DNA of 64,000 nucleotides from Mariniphaga sp. (GCA_024636975.1 JAGXGA010000036.1:1-64000), one strand, 5' to 3'. Positions 1 through 9,555 are shown, counted from the stretch's first letter. Numbers and translations: made by a program. The notes: generated from the letters alone by a model not told the origin.

Positions 1-41
<41 letters not shown>

Positions 42-62
42 AATCTATTTTTATTCCTTTTA

Positions 63-118
63 GCGAACCCGACCTTGGCATCCGTCAGCCGACGGACTAC
101 CAACTGAGCTATTCTCGC
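63..118 (-). pseudogene. tRNA-Gly remnant with inserted palindrome, copy 1
   Basis: The first 22 bases on the minus strand are identical to tRNA-Gly(GCC) up to the D-loop. The D-stem 3' side and anticodon-stem 5' side (10 nt) are replaced by the 16-bp palindrome TCCGTCGGCTGACGGA (81-96 on the plus strand). The anticodon triplet and anticodon-stem 3' side remain. The variable and T-arm part is gone, as if deleted between two GCGA repeats. It cannot fold as a tRNA, so it is called a pseudogene, although the palindrome could form a stable hairpin. Confidence 0.75.
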
Positions 119-148
119 AATTATTAAAGTAAACATATTTAAAAAAAG

Positions 149-232
149 TACCCGGGGGGGGACTTGAACCCCCACGATCATAATGATCATTGGATTTTAA
201 GTCCAACGTGTCTACCATTCCACCACCCGGGC
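149..232 (-). tRNA. tRNA-Leu(UAA)
   Basis: The minus strand folds as a long-variable-arm tRNA. The acceptor strand GCCCGGG at 226-232 pairs with CCCGGGT, and the discriminator is A. The D-arm is GGTGGAATGGTAGACAC. The anticodon stem-loop TGGACTTAAAATCCA gives anticodon TAA. The variable arm ATGATCATTATGATCGT contains a short hairpin and the T-arm is GGGGGTTCAAGTCCCCC. No CCA is encoded. Anticodon TAA and the class II variable arm make it leucine. Confidence 0.95.
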
Positions 233-299
233 CTCCTTATTTCATTTTAAACTGGAATTATTCCCGATGGTTATCGGTTTAAATCCCCTCTTCATTCTG

Positions 300-450
<151 letters not shown>

Positions 451-470
451 TTTTATTTTATTTCCAATTA

Positions 471-526
471 GCGACCTCGACCTTGGCATCCGTCAGCCGA
501 CGGACTACCAAAAGAGCTATTCTCGC
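471..526 (-). pseudogene. tRNA-Gly remnant with inserted palindrome, copy 3 (diverged)
   Basis: Same architecture as the other two remnants, with the palindrome at 489-504 unchanged. The tRNA-derived part has drifted: the D-loop reads CTTTTGG instead of CAGTTGG on the minus strand, and the 3' end reads GAGGTCGC. The palindrome is perfectly kept while the tRNA sequence changes, which suggests the palindrome is the older or more constrained part. Confidence 0.7.
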
Positions 527-694
527 ATATAAAAAACCTGCTTTTAAAGCGATGCAAATATATTGCTTATTTTTTGTTATCACAAAATATAAAAAAAAAA
601 TTGCCCGTTTTCAACCATGGTTTTTTTAAGTCACACCATATCAATAGTTTTTATTACTGAAAGACCCTTTCCTAAGATGAATTATTACAATCAA

Positions 695-3313
695 CTACCG
701 CAAACCGGTTAACTTTTTAATTTCGTTTAGCTTATTCAGCGCCTCGATGGGTGTCAGGTTATTGATGTCGAGGTGTGCAATCTCATCACGAATCTGCTTC
801 AACACCGGATCGTCGAGCTGAAAAATGCTTAGCTGAAGCCCTTCACGCTTATTTCCGATTTCTTCAAGTGGTTTAGCAAGCTCCTCCTTCCCCTTTTTAC
901 CTTCGAGCTTTTTTAAGATTTGCTCAGCGCGGGCAGTAACCGATTTGGGCATTCCGGCCATTGTTGCCACATGAATCCCGAAACTGTGATTGCTCCCTCC
1001 CCGTACCAGTTTCCTAAGAAAAATAACCTTATTGCCCACCTCTTTGATGGAAACATTAAAATTTTTCACCCTCGGGAAAGCCCTTTCCATTTCATTTAAT
1101 TCATGATAATGTGTGGCAAAAAGGGTTTTTGCTTTTGCCCTGGGATGCTCATGCAGGTGCTCAACAATCGACCAGGCAATTGAAATCCCGTCATAGGTGG
1201 AAGTACCCCTGCCAAGTTCATCAAAGAGTATCAGGCTTCGGTCGGATACATTGTTCAAAATACTGGCTGCTTCGTTCATTTCAACCATAAAGGTTGACTC
1301 ACCCAGTGAAATGTTATCGGAAGCGCCCACGCGGGTAAATATCTTGTCGACCAGTCCAATCTTTGCAATTTTAGCCGGTACAAAGCATCCCATCTGCGCC
1401 AGCATAACAATTAGTGCTGTTTGCCTGAGCAGGGCCGACTTACCAGCCATGTTTGGACCGGTTATGATTATTATCTGCTGCTTTTTCTGATCCAGATGCA
1501 CATCATTGGCAATGTATGATTCTCCTATGGGTAGCTGATGCTCAATGACGGGATGGCGTCCATCCTTAATTATAATTTCAGTGCTGTCGTTTATCTCTGG
1601 CCGAAAGTATCCGTAACTGCGGGAACAGTTAGCAAATGAGAGGAGGCAATCGGCCTGGGCCAGTATGAATGAGTTCAGCTGAATGGCAGAAATGTACTCC
1701 GAAAGCGCAAGTACCAGCTCTTCGAACAGTTTTGTTTCCAGTGACAAGATTTTCTCTTCGGCGCCCAGAATTTTTGTTTCGTATTCCTTAAGTTCTTCGG
1801 TAATATAGCGTTCAGCATTAACAAGCGTCTGTTTGCGGATCCATTCCGATGGCACCTTGTTCTTATGCGTATTCCGGACTTCAATATAATACCCAAACAC
1901 ATTATTAAAACCAACTTTCAGGGAAGGAATGCCGTATTTTTCTCCTTCCCTTTTTTGCATCTGTACGAGATAATCTTTCCCCGAGTAGGCAATTTTGCGC
2001 AGTTCATCAAGCTCATCCGAAATGCCGGCAGCAATAACCTTTCCCTTGATAACGGCCACAGGAGGATCGGCAGTTATCTCCTTTTGAATACGTTCCCTGA
2101 TTAAATCGCACGGATTCAACTGCTCGGCAAAACGCTTCAGTGTTTTATTTTCCGAATCGGCACATATCCTCTTTACCGGGACAATGGCATTAAGGGCACT
2201 TTTTATCTGCACCATCTCCCGGGGGTTTATGCGCCCCACAGCCACTTTCGACACCAGCCGTTCAAGGTCTCCGATCTGCCTAAGGTGATCTTCCAGGTTC
2301 TCCCTGGTTTCAGGATGTTTCAGAAAATACTCCACCGCATCGAGCCGTTCGGTGATGGGGCCTATATCCTTTAACGGAAGGGCCATCCAGCGCTTGAGCA
2401 ACCTTGACCCCATGGGCGTAATGGTTTTATCGATAACCTGCAACAACGACTTTCCGCTTTCGTGGAGCGGTGAAAACAATTCCAGGTTGCGGATGGTAAA
2501 CCGGTCGAGCCACACGTAATGCTCTTCCTCAATCCGGCTCAGGCCTGTAATGTGTTTTACCTGGTTATGTTGTGTGAGATCGAGGTAATGCAATACAGCT
2601 CCTGAGGCGATAATTGCCAGCGGCATGTTGTGGATGCCATACCCTTTCAGGGATATAGTTTCGAAATGACGGGTAAGCCTGTCGGCAGCCGCCTCATTAG
2701 AATACACCCAGTCGTCGAGATTGTAAGTGTAGTATTTATTTCCAAACAGCTCGGTAAACTCCTGTCCCCTGCCCCGCTGGAAAAGCACCTCCTTTGGCTG
2801 AAATGAATTCAGCAGTTTATCGATGTATTCATACTTGCCTTCGGCCGTCAGAAATTCGCCAGTGGATATATCCATAAAAGCCACACCAGCCAGGTTCTTG
2901 TCGAAATGCACCGAGGCAAGGAAATTATTCTCACGGTTTTCTAGAATATTATCGTTGATAGAAACTCCCGGAGTTACCAGTTCGGTGATGCCCCGCTTTA
3001 CAATATTTTTTGTAAGCTTCGGGTCCTCAAGCTGTTCGCAGATGGCAACCCGCTGGCCCGCCCGTACCAGTTTGGGCAGGTAGGTATCCAATGCATGATA
3101 CGGGAATCCGGCCAGTTCAACATAACTGGCGGCACCGTTGGCACGCCGCGTTAAAGTAATTCCCAGGATTTCAGAAGTTTTTATAGCATCTTCACCAAAT
3201 GTTTCATAAAAATCGCCTACCCTGAACAGCAGCACTGCATCAGGATGTTTGTCCTTGATATTGAAATACTGCTTCATCAAGGGCGTTTCAACATATTTTT
3301 TCGCCTCACTCAT
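695..3313 (-). CDS. mutS: DNA mismatch repair protein MutS
   Basis: 872-residue MutS, the mismatch-recognition ATPase that starts DNA mismatch repair with MutL in the cytoplasm. The N-terminal mismatch-binding domain has the FxE-type signature in [16 protein letters not shown] (residues about 29-44), where the Phe stacks on the mismatched base. Connector, lever and clamp domains follow. The C-terminal ABC-type ATPase has Walker A GPNMAGKS (the Bacteroidota form of GPNMGGKS), Walker [13 protein letters not shown] and the conserved FATHYHEL. Length matches bacterial MutS1 (about 850-880), so it is full length. The start is set by the conserved beginning (ETPLMKQYF). A TATCTTTG box lies so close upstream that the mRNA may be almost leaderless. 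A lone gene; the next gene upstream is unrelated. Confidence 0.97.
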   Translation of the reverse strand: MSEAKKYVETPLMKQYFNIKDKHPDAVLLFRVGDFYETFGEDAIKTSEILGITLTRRANGAASYVELAGFPYHALDTYLPKLVRAGQRVAICEQLEDPKLTKNIVKRGITELVTPGVSINDNILENRENNFLASVHFDKNLAGVAFMDISTGEFLTAEGKYEYIDKLLNSFQPKEVLFQRGRGQEFTELFGNKYYTYNLDDWVYSNEAAADRLTRHFETISLKGYGIHNMPLAIIASGAVLHYLDLTQHNQVKHITGLSRIEEEHYVWLDRFTIRNLELFSPLHESGKSLLQVIDKTITPMGSRLLKRWMALPLKDIGPITERLDAVEYFLKHPETRENLEDHLRQIGDLERLVSKVAVGRINPREMVQIKSALNAIVPVKRICADSENKTLKRFAEQLNPCDLIRERIQKEITADPPVAVIKGKVIAAGISDELDELRKIAYSGKDYLVQMQKREGEKYGIPSLKVGFNNVFGYYIEVRNTHKNKVPSEWIRKQTLVNAERYITEELKEYETKILGAEEKILSLETKLFEELVLALSEYISAIQLNSFILAQADCLLSFANCSRSYGYFRPEINDSTEIIIKDGRHPVIEHQLPIGESYIANDVHLDQKKQQIIIITGPNMAGKSALLRQTALIVMLAQMGCFVPAKIAKIGLVDKIFTRVGASDNISLGESTFMVEMNEAASILNNVSDRSLILFDELGRGTSTYDGISIAWSIVEHLHEHPRAKAKTLFATHYHELNEMERAFPRVKNFNVSIKEVGNKVIFLRKLVRGGSNHSFGIHVATMAGMPKSVTARAEQILKKLEGKKGKEELAKPLEEIGNKREGLQLSIFQLDDPVLKQIRDEIAHLDINNLTPIEALNKLNEIKKLTGLR

Positions 3314-3318
3314 TAAAG

Positions 3319-3326
3319 CAAAGATA
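3319..3326 (-). promoter_or_regulatory. Bacteroidota -7 promoter box of mutS
   Basis: The minus strand reads TATCTTTG, a perfect TAnnTTTG match, ending only 5 bases before the mutS ATG. Transcription would begin at or within a few bases of the start codon. No convincing -33 TTTG was found, so this is a moderate call. Confidence 0.5.
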
Positions 3327-3366
3327 ATGGTTTGGTTCTCCAGATGAAAATAATCGGGGATTGGGT

Positions 3367-4503
3367 TTAATCATTATTTTTCAACAAAAAATCAAGGTAA
3401 CTTTTTCGGTTGATCAATTTTAATTCTCCCCCATAATCAGCTTTCCAGACTTTTGGTATTGCGAATTTATCTTTTTTTATTTTGATTTCATATCCCATAA
3501 GACCATTATCAGTTTCTTCCAAATAATCTATTTCAGTTCCCGAATAAGTTCGCCAAAAATAAGAATGTACATTCAGCCTGTGATAAAGAATCTGTTTTCT
3601 GCGTTCAGCAACAATAAAATTTTCCCATAAACTTCCAATATCAGTTCGCAAATCAAGCGGTTTTAGGTTGTCAATTATAATATTTCGTATTCCATTATCG
3701 TAAAAATAAAATTTATCCATTTTTGAAACTTCATTCCTTGGATTACGACTAAAAGCCGGGAGCCGGAAAATTACAAAAGCTTTTTCCAGCAAATCAATAT
3801 ACCGCTCAACCGTTTCGCGGTTTAACATCAGTTTTTTGGTTAATTCATGAATGGAAACCTGCTGTCCTACCTGAAAAGCTATCAGACGAAGCAAATCCCT
3901 GATCTTTGCAATATACTTAACTGTAGTTAGCTGTAAAACATCTTTAAAAAGATAAGATTCACTTAAGTCTGTAAGAATTTCCTTTTTTTCATTATTGGGG
4001 CTGGTATAAACCTCAGGATACAATCCATAAATAAGTAGATCTTCCAATTGCAAATCAAGTTCAAATTTGTTTTTTTCTCCGGCAATTTCTTCAACAGATA
4101 ATGGCAGAAGGTAAAAAACCCGCTTGCGACCTGTCAAGGGCTCTGAAGTGCTGTTAGCTAAATCAAACGAAGAGGAGCCGGTTGCTATAACCTTCAGATG
4201 AGGTATCTCATCATGCATAATTTTTAATACCAGGCCTATGTCTGGTACACGTTGCGCTTCATCAATAATTAAAAGCTCATATCCTTCAGTTAGGTCTGAA
4301 TAAACTTTTAAATCACGCTGCATCAATAGATTTTCATTCTTGCTTAGATCTGCCGAAAGATACAATGTTCTCAATCCTGAAGTTTTTTCAATAAACTTCA
4401 CCAGAGTTGTTTTACCTGACTGCCTGGGGCCGTATATCAACATCATCTTCCTTCTCTTTTCCAGGTGGTCCAGACATCCTTTTTGAATAGATCTTTCAAT
4501 CAC
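3367..4503 (-). CDS. AAA+ ATPase with C-terminal DUF4143
   Basis: 378-residue cytoplasmic P-loop ATPase of the ATP-binding/DUF4143 family common in Bacteroidota and archaea. Walker A is GPRQSGKTT (residues 25-33) and Walker B is [10 protein letters not shown] (about residues 75-85). TGSSSFDL acts as a sensor-like motif near residue 110. The C-terminal half has the DUF4143 layout: a winged-helix-like stretch ([29 protein letters not shown]) and a nuclease-like end containing TEIDYLE and GYEIKIKK. The cellular role of this family is unknown; defence, toxin-like and mobile-element roles have all been suggested. It is preceded by three regularly spaced palindromes that may control it. A single gene, not in an operon with its neighbours. 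Confidence 0.85.
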   Translation of the reverse strand: MIERSIQKGCLDHLEKRRKMMLIYGPRQSGKTTLVKFIEKTSGLRTLYLSADLSKNENLLMQRDLKVYSDLTEGYELLIIDEAQRVPDIGLVLKIMHDEIPHLKVIATGSSSFDLANSTSEPLTGRKRVFYLLPLSVEEIAGEKNKFELDLQLEDLLIYGLYPEVYTSPNNEKKEILTDLSESYLFKDVLQLTTVKYIAKIRDLLRLIAFQVGQQVSIHELTKKLMLNRETVERYIDLLEKAFVIFRLPAFSRNPRNEVSKMDKFYFYDNGIRNIIIDNLKPLDLRTDIGSLWENFIVAERRKQILYHRLNVHSYFWRTYSGTEIDYLEETDNGLMGYEIKIKKDKFAIPKVWKADYGGELKLINRKSYLDFLLKNND

Positions 4504-4534
4504 TTATTAATGTATTTACTCAAAAATACAAAAA

Positions 4535-4620
4535 TTTATGGTTAACCGTAAATAATTATACTGAAATTTTACGGTTAACCGTAAAAATTCATACCAAAAA
4601 TTTATGGTTAACCGTAAAAA
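4535..4620. repeat. Three palindromes at exact 33-bp period (possible operator)
   Basis: Three near-identical palindromes of the form TTTAyGGTTAACCGTAAA sit just upstream of the DUF4143 ATPase. Their GGTTAACC centres fall at 4543.5, 4576.5 and 4609.5, exactly 33 bp apart. The middle copy (4567-4586) is a perfect 20-bp palindrome; the outer two differ by one base in the left arm. The spacing is about three helical turns, so all copies face the same side of the DNA, as expected for cooperative repressor binding. A repeat-element origin is the alternative. Confidence 0.75.
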
Positions 4621-4633
4621 TTCCAAATAAATT

Positions 4634-5035
4634 TCAATGCCAGGCCCCCAGGATGCCACCCATTAAAATATATACCACTACATAATAGCCTACATTTATG
4701 AAGAACAACCCCCAGGGCTTATCCTCATACAACACATCGTTCAAACGGCTGGTGCCTATCCAGAATACCGCAATCATCAACCCGGCAAAAATTCCGAAAG
4801 AGGCATCCGATTCAGGCCCCAGGAACATAGCAATAGCAAAGGCAGCCAATACGGTGGCTACATAGTTTACACCCATCATAACCGGCATCGGCATACTTCC
4901 TTTCTTAAGGTCATCTTCAGTATAACCCATATAAGCCATCCATTTCCTGCCAAATAAAGGACCATACCAAAGCCAGCCTACAATAAACGAGCTCAGGGCA
5001 GCAACCAACACAGCCAGGAAATTGATCTGCCCCAT
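4634..5035 (-). CDS. DUF1761 family small membrane protein
   Basis: About 133 residues from the start chosen here. Four hydrophobic segments make it an integral inner-membrane protein: NFLAVLVAALSSFIVGWLWYGPLFG, then VMMGVNYVATVLAAFAIAMFLG, GIFAGLMIAVFWIGTSRLND and FFINVGYYVVVYILMGGILGAW. The first segment with its WYGPLFG signature, and the TEDDLKKG turn, are typical of DUF1761. Function is unknown. The frame is open to 5098, but family members begin directly before the NFLAVLVAA segment, so the ATG at 5035 is preferred; 5053 is the next best start. It stands alone, upstream of the palindrome set of the ATPase gene. Confidence 0.75.
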   Translation of the reverse strand: MGQINFLAVLVAALSSFIVGWLWYGPLFGRKWMAYMGYTEDDLKKGSMPMPVMMGVNYVATVLAAFAIAMFLGPESDASFGIFAGLMIAVFWIGTSRLNDVLYEDKPWGLFFINVGYYVVVYILMGGILGAWH

Positions 5036-5144
5036 TACATTAACTGTACCCATTTCCTTAAAATTTAAATTAGACCCTAATAATTTACGACAATTCAATC
5101 TTTTTTTTGATCTTTGCTTCCGGAATTATTAAAAAGGGGAGATT

Positions 5145-6251
5145 ATGAGTTGTGCAGGATGTACGTTAAATAATTCATCTACAGAAGATAAAGTTGATGT
5201 ATACAATTGGCTGAACGATTTACCAGATACTTCGAATCAGTCGGATATAGTGGAGGTTAAATTTAAATCCACACGCAGGGAATTTTATAAGAATACCGAT
5301 AGCATGCCTTTAAAGCGGGGCAGTATTATTGTAGTGGCCACTTCACCCGGACATGATGTGGGTGAGGTTACACTTACAGGGTATCTTGCTGAGAAACAGT
5401 TTGAGCGAAAGGTTAAAAACCCGCGGCGTTACCTGTTAAACCCGATCTACCGGAAAGCAACCGATAACGATTTGATTGTATTGCAGGAAGCCCGGAGCAA
5501 TGAAAAGCATGTCATGATCCGTGCCCGCAAGTTAGCAACGGAACTGGGCCTGGAAATGAAAATAGCTGATGTTGAGTACCGGGGCGACGGTAAGAAGGCC
5601 ATCTTTTACTACATTTCCGACGGGCGGGTCGACTTCAGGGAGCTTATAAGGCATTATGCACACGAGTTCCGGATTAAAGTAGAGATGAAGCAAATCGGCG
5701 CGCGGCAGGAAGCTGGCCTTATCGGCGGGATCGGCTCCTGCGGCAGGGAACTATGCTGCTCGAGCTGGCGAACTGATTTTTCAAGCATTTCATCGGATGC
5801 AGCCCAAAAACAGGGACTATCGCCATCGGCCCAACGTATGGCTGGGGCATGCGGCAAACTGAAATGCTGTCTGCTTTACGAACTCGACTCCTATATTGAA
5901 GCTCGTCAGGAATTTCCTGAACAGCTTATGTACCTCGAAACAGCCAAAGGATTGGCCAAACCACTTAAAACCGATTACCTGAAAAAGGAAATATGGTTTT
6001 CAATCGCAGAGGATATTTCTTCGGGGGCTTTCCCATTGCCGGTCAAGGAAGTGAAAGACATCATCCAACAAAACAAGAGGGGCATTAAACCCGAAATTAA
6101 ACAATTAGTTGAAAAGGGTACCGACGAATTGGGCTGGCAGGGTATGAACGATGAGCGGATCGACCGGTTTGAAAAGAAAAGTCCGCGCAAAAAGAAAATC
6201 CGGAAAAAATCAAACCGCACTCCAATTTTGAAAACCGGAAAAAATCAGTAG
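5145..6251 (+). CDS. PSP1 / RicT(YaaT)-like regulatory iron-sulfur protein
   Basis: 368 residues. The central part (about residues 40-265) is a PSP1 domain protein of the RicT/YaaT family. The signature cysteines are in GGIGSCGRELCCSSW and GACGKLKCCLLYE; in Bacillus subtilis the Ric proteins carry [4Fe-4S] clusters and control RNase Y-dependent RNA processing. Bacteroidota members are similarly built but their target is not established. The N-terminus has an extra CAGC pair (residues 3-6). The C-terminal 50 residues are very basic (KKSPRKKKIRKKSNR), suggesting nucleic-acid contact. An SD-like GGGGAG precedes the ATG, and a near-consensus -7 box (GATCTTTG, 5109-5116) lies 28 bp upstream. The gene ends ahead of a large inverted array. 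Confidence 0.85.
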   Translation: MSCAGCTLNNSSTEDKVDVYNWLNDLPDTSNQSDIVEVKFKSTRREFYKNTDSMPLKRGSIIVVATSPGHDVGEVTLTGYLAEKQFERKVKNPRRYLLNPIYRKATDNDLIVLQEARSNEKHVMIRARKLATELGLEMKIADVEYRGDGKKAIFYYISDGRVDFRELIRHYAHEFRIKVEMKQIGARQEAGLIGGIGSCGRELCCSSWRTDFSSISSDAAQKQGLSPSAQRMAGACGKLKCCLLYELDSYIEARQEFPEQLMYLETAKGLAKPLKTDYLKKEIWFSIAEDISSGAFPLPVKEVKDIIQQNKRGIKPEIKQLVEKGTDELGWQGMNDERIDRFEKKSPRKKKIRKKSNRTPILKTGKNQ

Positions 6252-6354
6252 TTTATTCTTTCTGCTGACAGAGTTTCAGCAGCTTTTTAATCAAAGAGCA
6301 TAAGGTGTATAATATATCCTGTCGCTATAAATAGACTATACATTGGTCGTACCA

Positions 6355-6467
6355 AATTCAATGTAAACTCAGTGTTAATTCAGTTGTAACTCAATGTAAA
6401 TTCAATTATAATTGAATTTACATTGAGTTTATATTGAGTTTATATTGAGTTAACATTGAGTTTAGTC
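6355..6467. repeat. 11-bp-phased inverted array (large palindrome)
   Basis: Five units ending in TCA (TCA at 6358, 6369, 6380, 6391, 6402) are followed by five mirror units containing TGA (6413, 6424, 6435, 6446, 6457), all spaced exactly 11 bp apart. The core 6389-6428 is a perfect 40-bp palindrome centred at 6408.5. Outward, the arms are imperfect but keep the phase, with units such as TTGAGTTTATA and TGTAAACTCAG. As RNA it would form a stem of about 50 bp. It lies between convergent genes, so it could end transcripts from both sides, but it lacks the usual GC stem and U tract. Confidence 0.85.
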
Positions 6468-6921
6468 AGGCGAAGGTATGGTGAATGAAAAGGATAAATC
6501 ACATTTTTAGTCGTCAGAGCAGGCAACATAGTAGGGGATGCCAACCGGGCTGGCAATGAAGGTGCAGGACACCGTACCATTTAGAAACAGATTGCCTGCC
6601 CGTCCGTTCAGGCGGGCTTTGCTGCGCGCGCAATGATGGCTCTGTTGGTGTGTTAGGCAGACCCATAAACCATCAATCAAAGAAACTCTTATTACTGCTA
6701 AATTAAATGAGTTATTAATTATGAAAATTTGCCTGATAAATAAATGGTCTGTTTACCGTTCACTTTTTACTGTATACTTCTCCTATACTTATCATTGCAT
6801 GCTGCCATTTGGAAACTGCCTAACCTACAATCGGCAAAGGCTGGCTACTGACTACCACGTGCCTACCAAAACAAGCAGGCTGCCAAGTGTTTACTGTTTA
6901 CTGTTCACCGTTCACTGACTC
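6468..6921. other. Gene-free stretch with decayed repeats and simple sequence
   Basis: No credible gene. It holds a GC-rich stretch (6590-6640) with an imperfect inverted repeat around CCTGCCCGTCC, and a patchwork of TTTACTGTTCACCG-like words at 6747-6780 and 6889-6918. Similar simple sequence occurs at 33990-34085. A 65-codon frame at 6721-6918 consists of this low-complexity DNA and is not taken as a gene. Confidence 0.5.
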
Positions 6922-9555
6922 CTAATTCTCCTCCCCAATAAAGTGCCTGATTCTTCCTCTCAGATCTTTTAAAGGCACCGGCTTGGCAAGATAATCGTCG
7001 CAACCTGAACTGAAGGCTTTCTCCCGGTCGTCGTTCAGGGCATACGCGGTTTGAATAATTACCGGCAGGTTGGGGAATTCACTTTTTATAATCTGGGTAG
7101 CTTCAAAGCCACTCATTTCAGGCAGGCGCACATCCATAAAAATCAAATCGGCTTTGTGTTTTCGCAGGTACTCAATTCCCTTCAGGGGATTATCGAAATT
7201 AACCAGCCTGCATCCGAGTAATCCGGTTACACTTTTGAGGTATTCCATACTGACCGGATCATCTTCGAATGAAACGATAAGTTTCTCCGGTACTTTCTTT
7301 TGTAACTCCGCCTGAAAAGACGCTGCATGTATTTCCTCAGTTGTTACTTCTTCTTCATCCTCTGTGGATTCAGGAATGGAAACATAGAACGTTGAGCCAT
7401 GGCCAGGTATCGATTTCACCCTGATGTTTCCCCCCAGCCTCCGGGTAATTCCCGAAACAATGGACAAACCAAGTCCTGCTCCTTCATACTGCCGGGTAAA
7501 TCCTTCCTCTACCTGGCGGAAATTTTCAAAAATCAGTTCCAGTTTACTCTCCTCTATTCCTATTCCGGTATCTTCAACAAAAAGACTAAGTTCTCCTTCA
7601 TCCGTTTCAACGAAGCCAAATTCGATATAACCTTCCCTGGTAAATTTAAAGGCATTGTCGAGCAGGTTTTTCAACACCTGGAGAATCCGGTTTCTGTCGG
7701 AGTACAACAGAACCGATTTACCGGGAAGTAAACCGGTTAACCTGAAATCAATTTTAGCCAGCTGCTCTGTTTTTTGCATTTTGTAATAACAATACAGCTC
7801 TTCCATCAATTCAATAAGATTAAACCGGCTGTTTTGCAGCTTTAACTGGTTTGACTGAATAAGAGAAATGTCGATCATATTTTCGATGACAGATGTCAAT
7901 CTGTGCCCGCACTCTTCAATAAAACCGGAGTAGCTGTTGAGTTGGTTTGGGTCGAATATGCCGGAACTGATTAAGTTTGAAAAGCCCAGGATACCATTCA
8001 GCGGTGTTCTGATTTCATGGCTCATATTGGCAAGAAAAACCGACTTGAGGCGGTCGCTTTCTTCAGCCCTCATCTTGGCTGCTTTTAACTCTTCCTCCAT
8101 AATCTTGCGATGGGTAATGTCGTGTCCTATTCCAACCAACCCATTAATCCGGCCCTCTTTATCATTAAGCGGAACCTTGGTGGTTAATATCCAGCGTTTC
8201 GGGTTGCCCGGCAGCATCTCTTCGCGATTGATAACCGAAATGCCTTTCATGATCACCTGCTGGTCGTCTTCAAAATATTTATCAGCTATTTTCCTGGGGT
8301 ATATCTCGTAATCGGTTTTTCCAATAATCTGTTCTGCTTTTTCCATGCCGCAGTTGTGTGCATCACCGTCGTTGGCAATAATTTTCCTGCAATCGGTATC
8401 CTTCATGTAAATGGCATCAGGAAGGTTTTGGATCAGAGTACGAAACAGGTTGTTCGAATGCTGCAATTCACTTTCCACTTCTTTAGTGCTTGTTATATCC
8501 TGGATGGTTCCCCTAAGGAAATGGCCATGTGTACTTTTTGCACTGTCGGGCCGGCAAATGATTTCAATCCATTTCTTCATGCCATTGGGCATTTCAATTT
8601 TGAATTGATTTTCGAAAGGTTTTCCCTCAAAAACAGCCTGCAATACAACCTTTTTAAAAAGATGGTAATGTTTTTTACCCGTCAGTTTTTCAAAACTTCC
8701 GATATCGGGATGAGTTGGAATTTCAAAATTCCCCAGTATTTGGTTCACCGGGTCGGAAACCGACAGCGACCGGGTCACCGGATCGAATTTCCAGTTGCCT
8801 ATCCGTGCTATTTTCTGGGCCATTCTGAGATCGGCAACACTCTCCTGCAAGGCACTTTCATAGTTTACCATTTCGGTAATGTCTTTTATGACACCGAAAA
8901 TCATTTTTTTATCCTCCCTGTACTCACCAATGGAACGGACGTACCTGATTTTCCCGTCGCAGGGTCGTTTAATCCGGAAGGTAATATTGTATCTCTTTTT
9001 ACCTGAAATCAACCCCTCCATTTCCCTGTCAAGCAGATTCCGGTATTCAGGCAATGGTATTTTCTTTGCCTCTTCCAATGGCATTCTTAACTTATCAACA
9101 CCATAAATGCTGCGCGCACCTTGTGATGCTGTCATCAGACCGGCATTCAGATCGATTTCCCATGAGCCAAAACCTGCAAGATTTTCAGCTCTGTCTAACC
9201 TGATATTATTTATTTTTAACTCCTTTGCAGCAGTTTTCTCAGCGGTAATATCATCATAACTTGCAATAACCTTCGATTCTCCTATTTTCTTTATATCGAT
9301 TTTAAAAAAGCGCTTATTCTGTCTGCTTCCGGTTTCCAGCACATGGCTGCCTGAATCATTAGCTTTTACTATCTCCTCACAGAAACAAGACTTATTCCCG
9401 TTCGAACAGGGACTACTTTTCATGAATAGTTGCTGATGACACGATTCTTTCCCTGCGTTTACCGTAGGATCATTTGTCTGAAGAATGGTTTTGGTATTTA
9501 AATCAATAACATAGTAATTGACGGGCAGTGCGTCCAGCACATCTTCTGCTTTCAT
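6922..9555 (-). CDS. Hybrid sensor histidine kinase with four PAS domains and receiver
   Basis: 877-residue two-component hybrid kinase with no clear membrane segment, so a cytoplasmic sensor. Order: an N-terminal PAS-like domain (1-110), PAS/PAC repeats at about 120-230, 245-355 and 370-480, HisKA with the phospho-acceptor His513 in MSHEIRTPLN, HATPase_c (N-box LKNLLDNAFKF, G-box DTGIGIEE and GAGLGLSI), and a C-terminal receiver domain with acceptor Asp in LIFMDVRLPEMSG and the conserved Lys in LAKPVPL. The first PAS has a cysteine set (C39, C50, C57, C59; C-x10-C-x6-C-x-C) that might bind a metal or sense redox state. It is a solitary gene with no partner regulator next to it. Signal and output are unknown. 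Confidence 0.93.
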   Translation of the reverse strand: MKAEDVLDALPVNYYVIDLNTKTILQTNDPTVNAGKESCHQQLFMKSSPCSNGNKSCFCEEIVKANDSGSHVLETGSRQNKRFFKIDIKKIGESKVIASYDDITAEKTAAKELKINNIRLDRAENLAGFGSWEIDLNAGLMTASQGARSIYGVDKLRMPLEEAKKIPLPEYRNLLDREMEGLISGKKRYNITFRIKRPCDGKIRYVRSIGEYREDKKMIFGVIKDITEMVNYESALQESVADLRMAQKIARIGNWKFDPVTRSLSVSDPVNQILGNFEIPTHPDIGSFEKLTGKKHYHLFKKVVLQAVFEGKPFENQFKIEMPNGMKKWIEIICRPDSAKSTHGHFLRGTIQDITSTKEVESELQHSNNLFRTLIQNLPDAIYMKDTDCRKIIANDGDAHNCGMEKAEQIIGKTDYEIYPRKIADKYFEDDQQVIMKGISVINREEMLPGNPKRWILTTKVPLNDKEGRINGLVGIGHDITHRKIMEEELKAAKMRAEESDRLKSVFLANMSHEIRTPLNGILGFSNLISSGIFDPNQLNSYSGFIEECGHRLTSVIENMIDISLIQSNQLKLQNSRFNLIELMEELYCYYKMQKTEQLAKIDFRLTGLLPGKSVLLYSDRNRILQVLKNLLDNAFKFTREGYIEFGFVETDEGELSLFVEDTGIGIEESKLELIFENFRQVEEGFTRQYEGAGLGLSIVSGITRRLGGNIRVKSIPGHGSTFYVSIPESTEDEEEVTTEEIHAASFQAELQKKVPEKLIVSFEDDPVSMEYLKSVTGLLGCRLVNFDNPLKGIEYLRKHKADLIFMDVRLPEMSGFEATQIIKSEFPNLPVIIQTAYALNDDREKAFSSGCDDYLAKPVPLKDLRGRIRHFIGEEN

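Noticed and set aside
1197-1490. Plus-strand frame of 97 codons
   Set aside because: It lies wholly opposite mutS and has composition expected of antisense reading; mutS is unambiguous.
6355-6467. Simple intrinsic terminator
   Set aside because: The stem is AT-rich without a GC core or T tail, and the strict 11-bp grid over 100 bp is not explained by a terminator.
6721-6918. 65-codon plus-strand frame
   Set aside because: It consists of TTTACTG/TTCACCG simple sequence without a promoter or protein-like pattern.
8356-9006. 216-codon frame opposite the histidine kinase
   Set aside because: Long, but antisense to well-defined PAS domains; a shadow frame.
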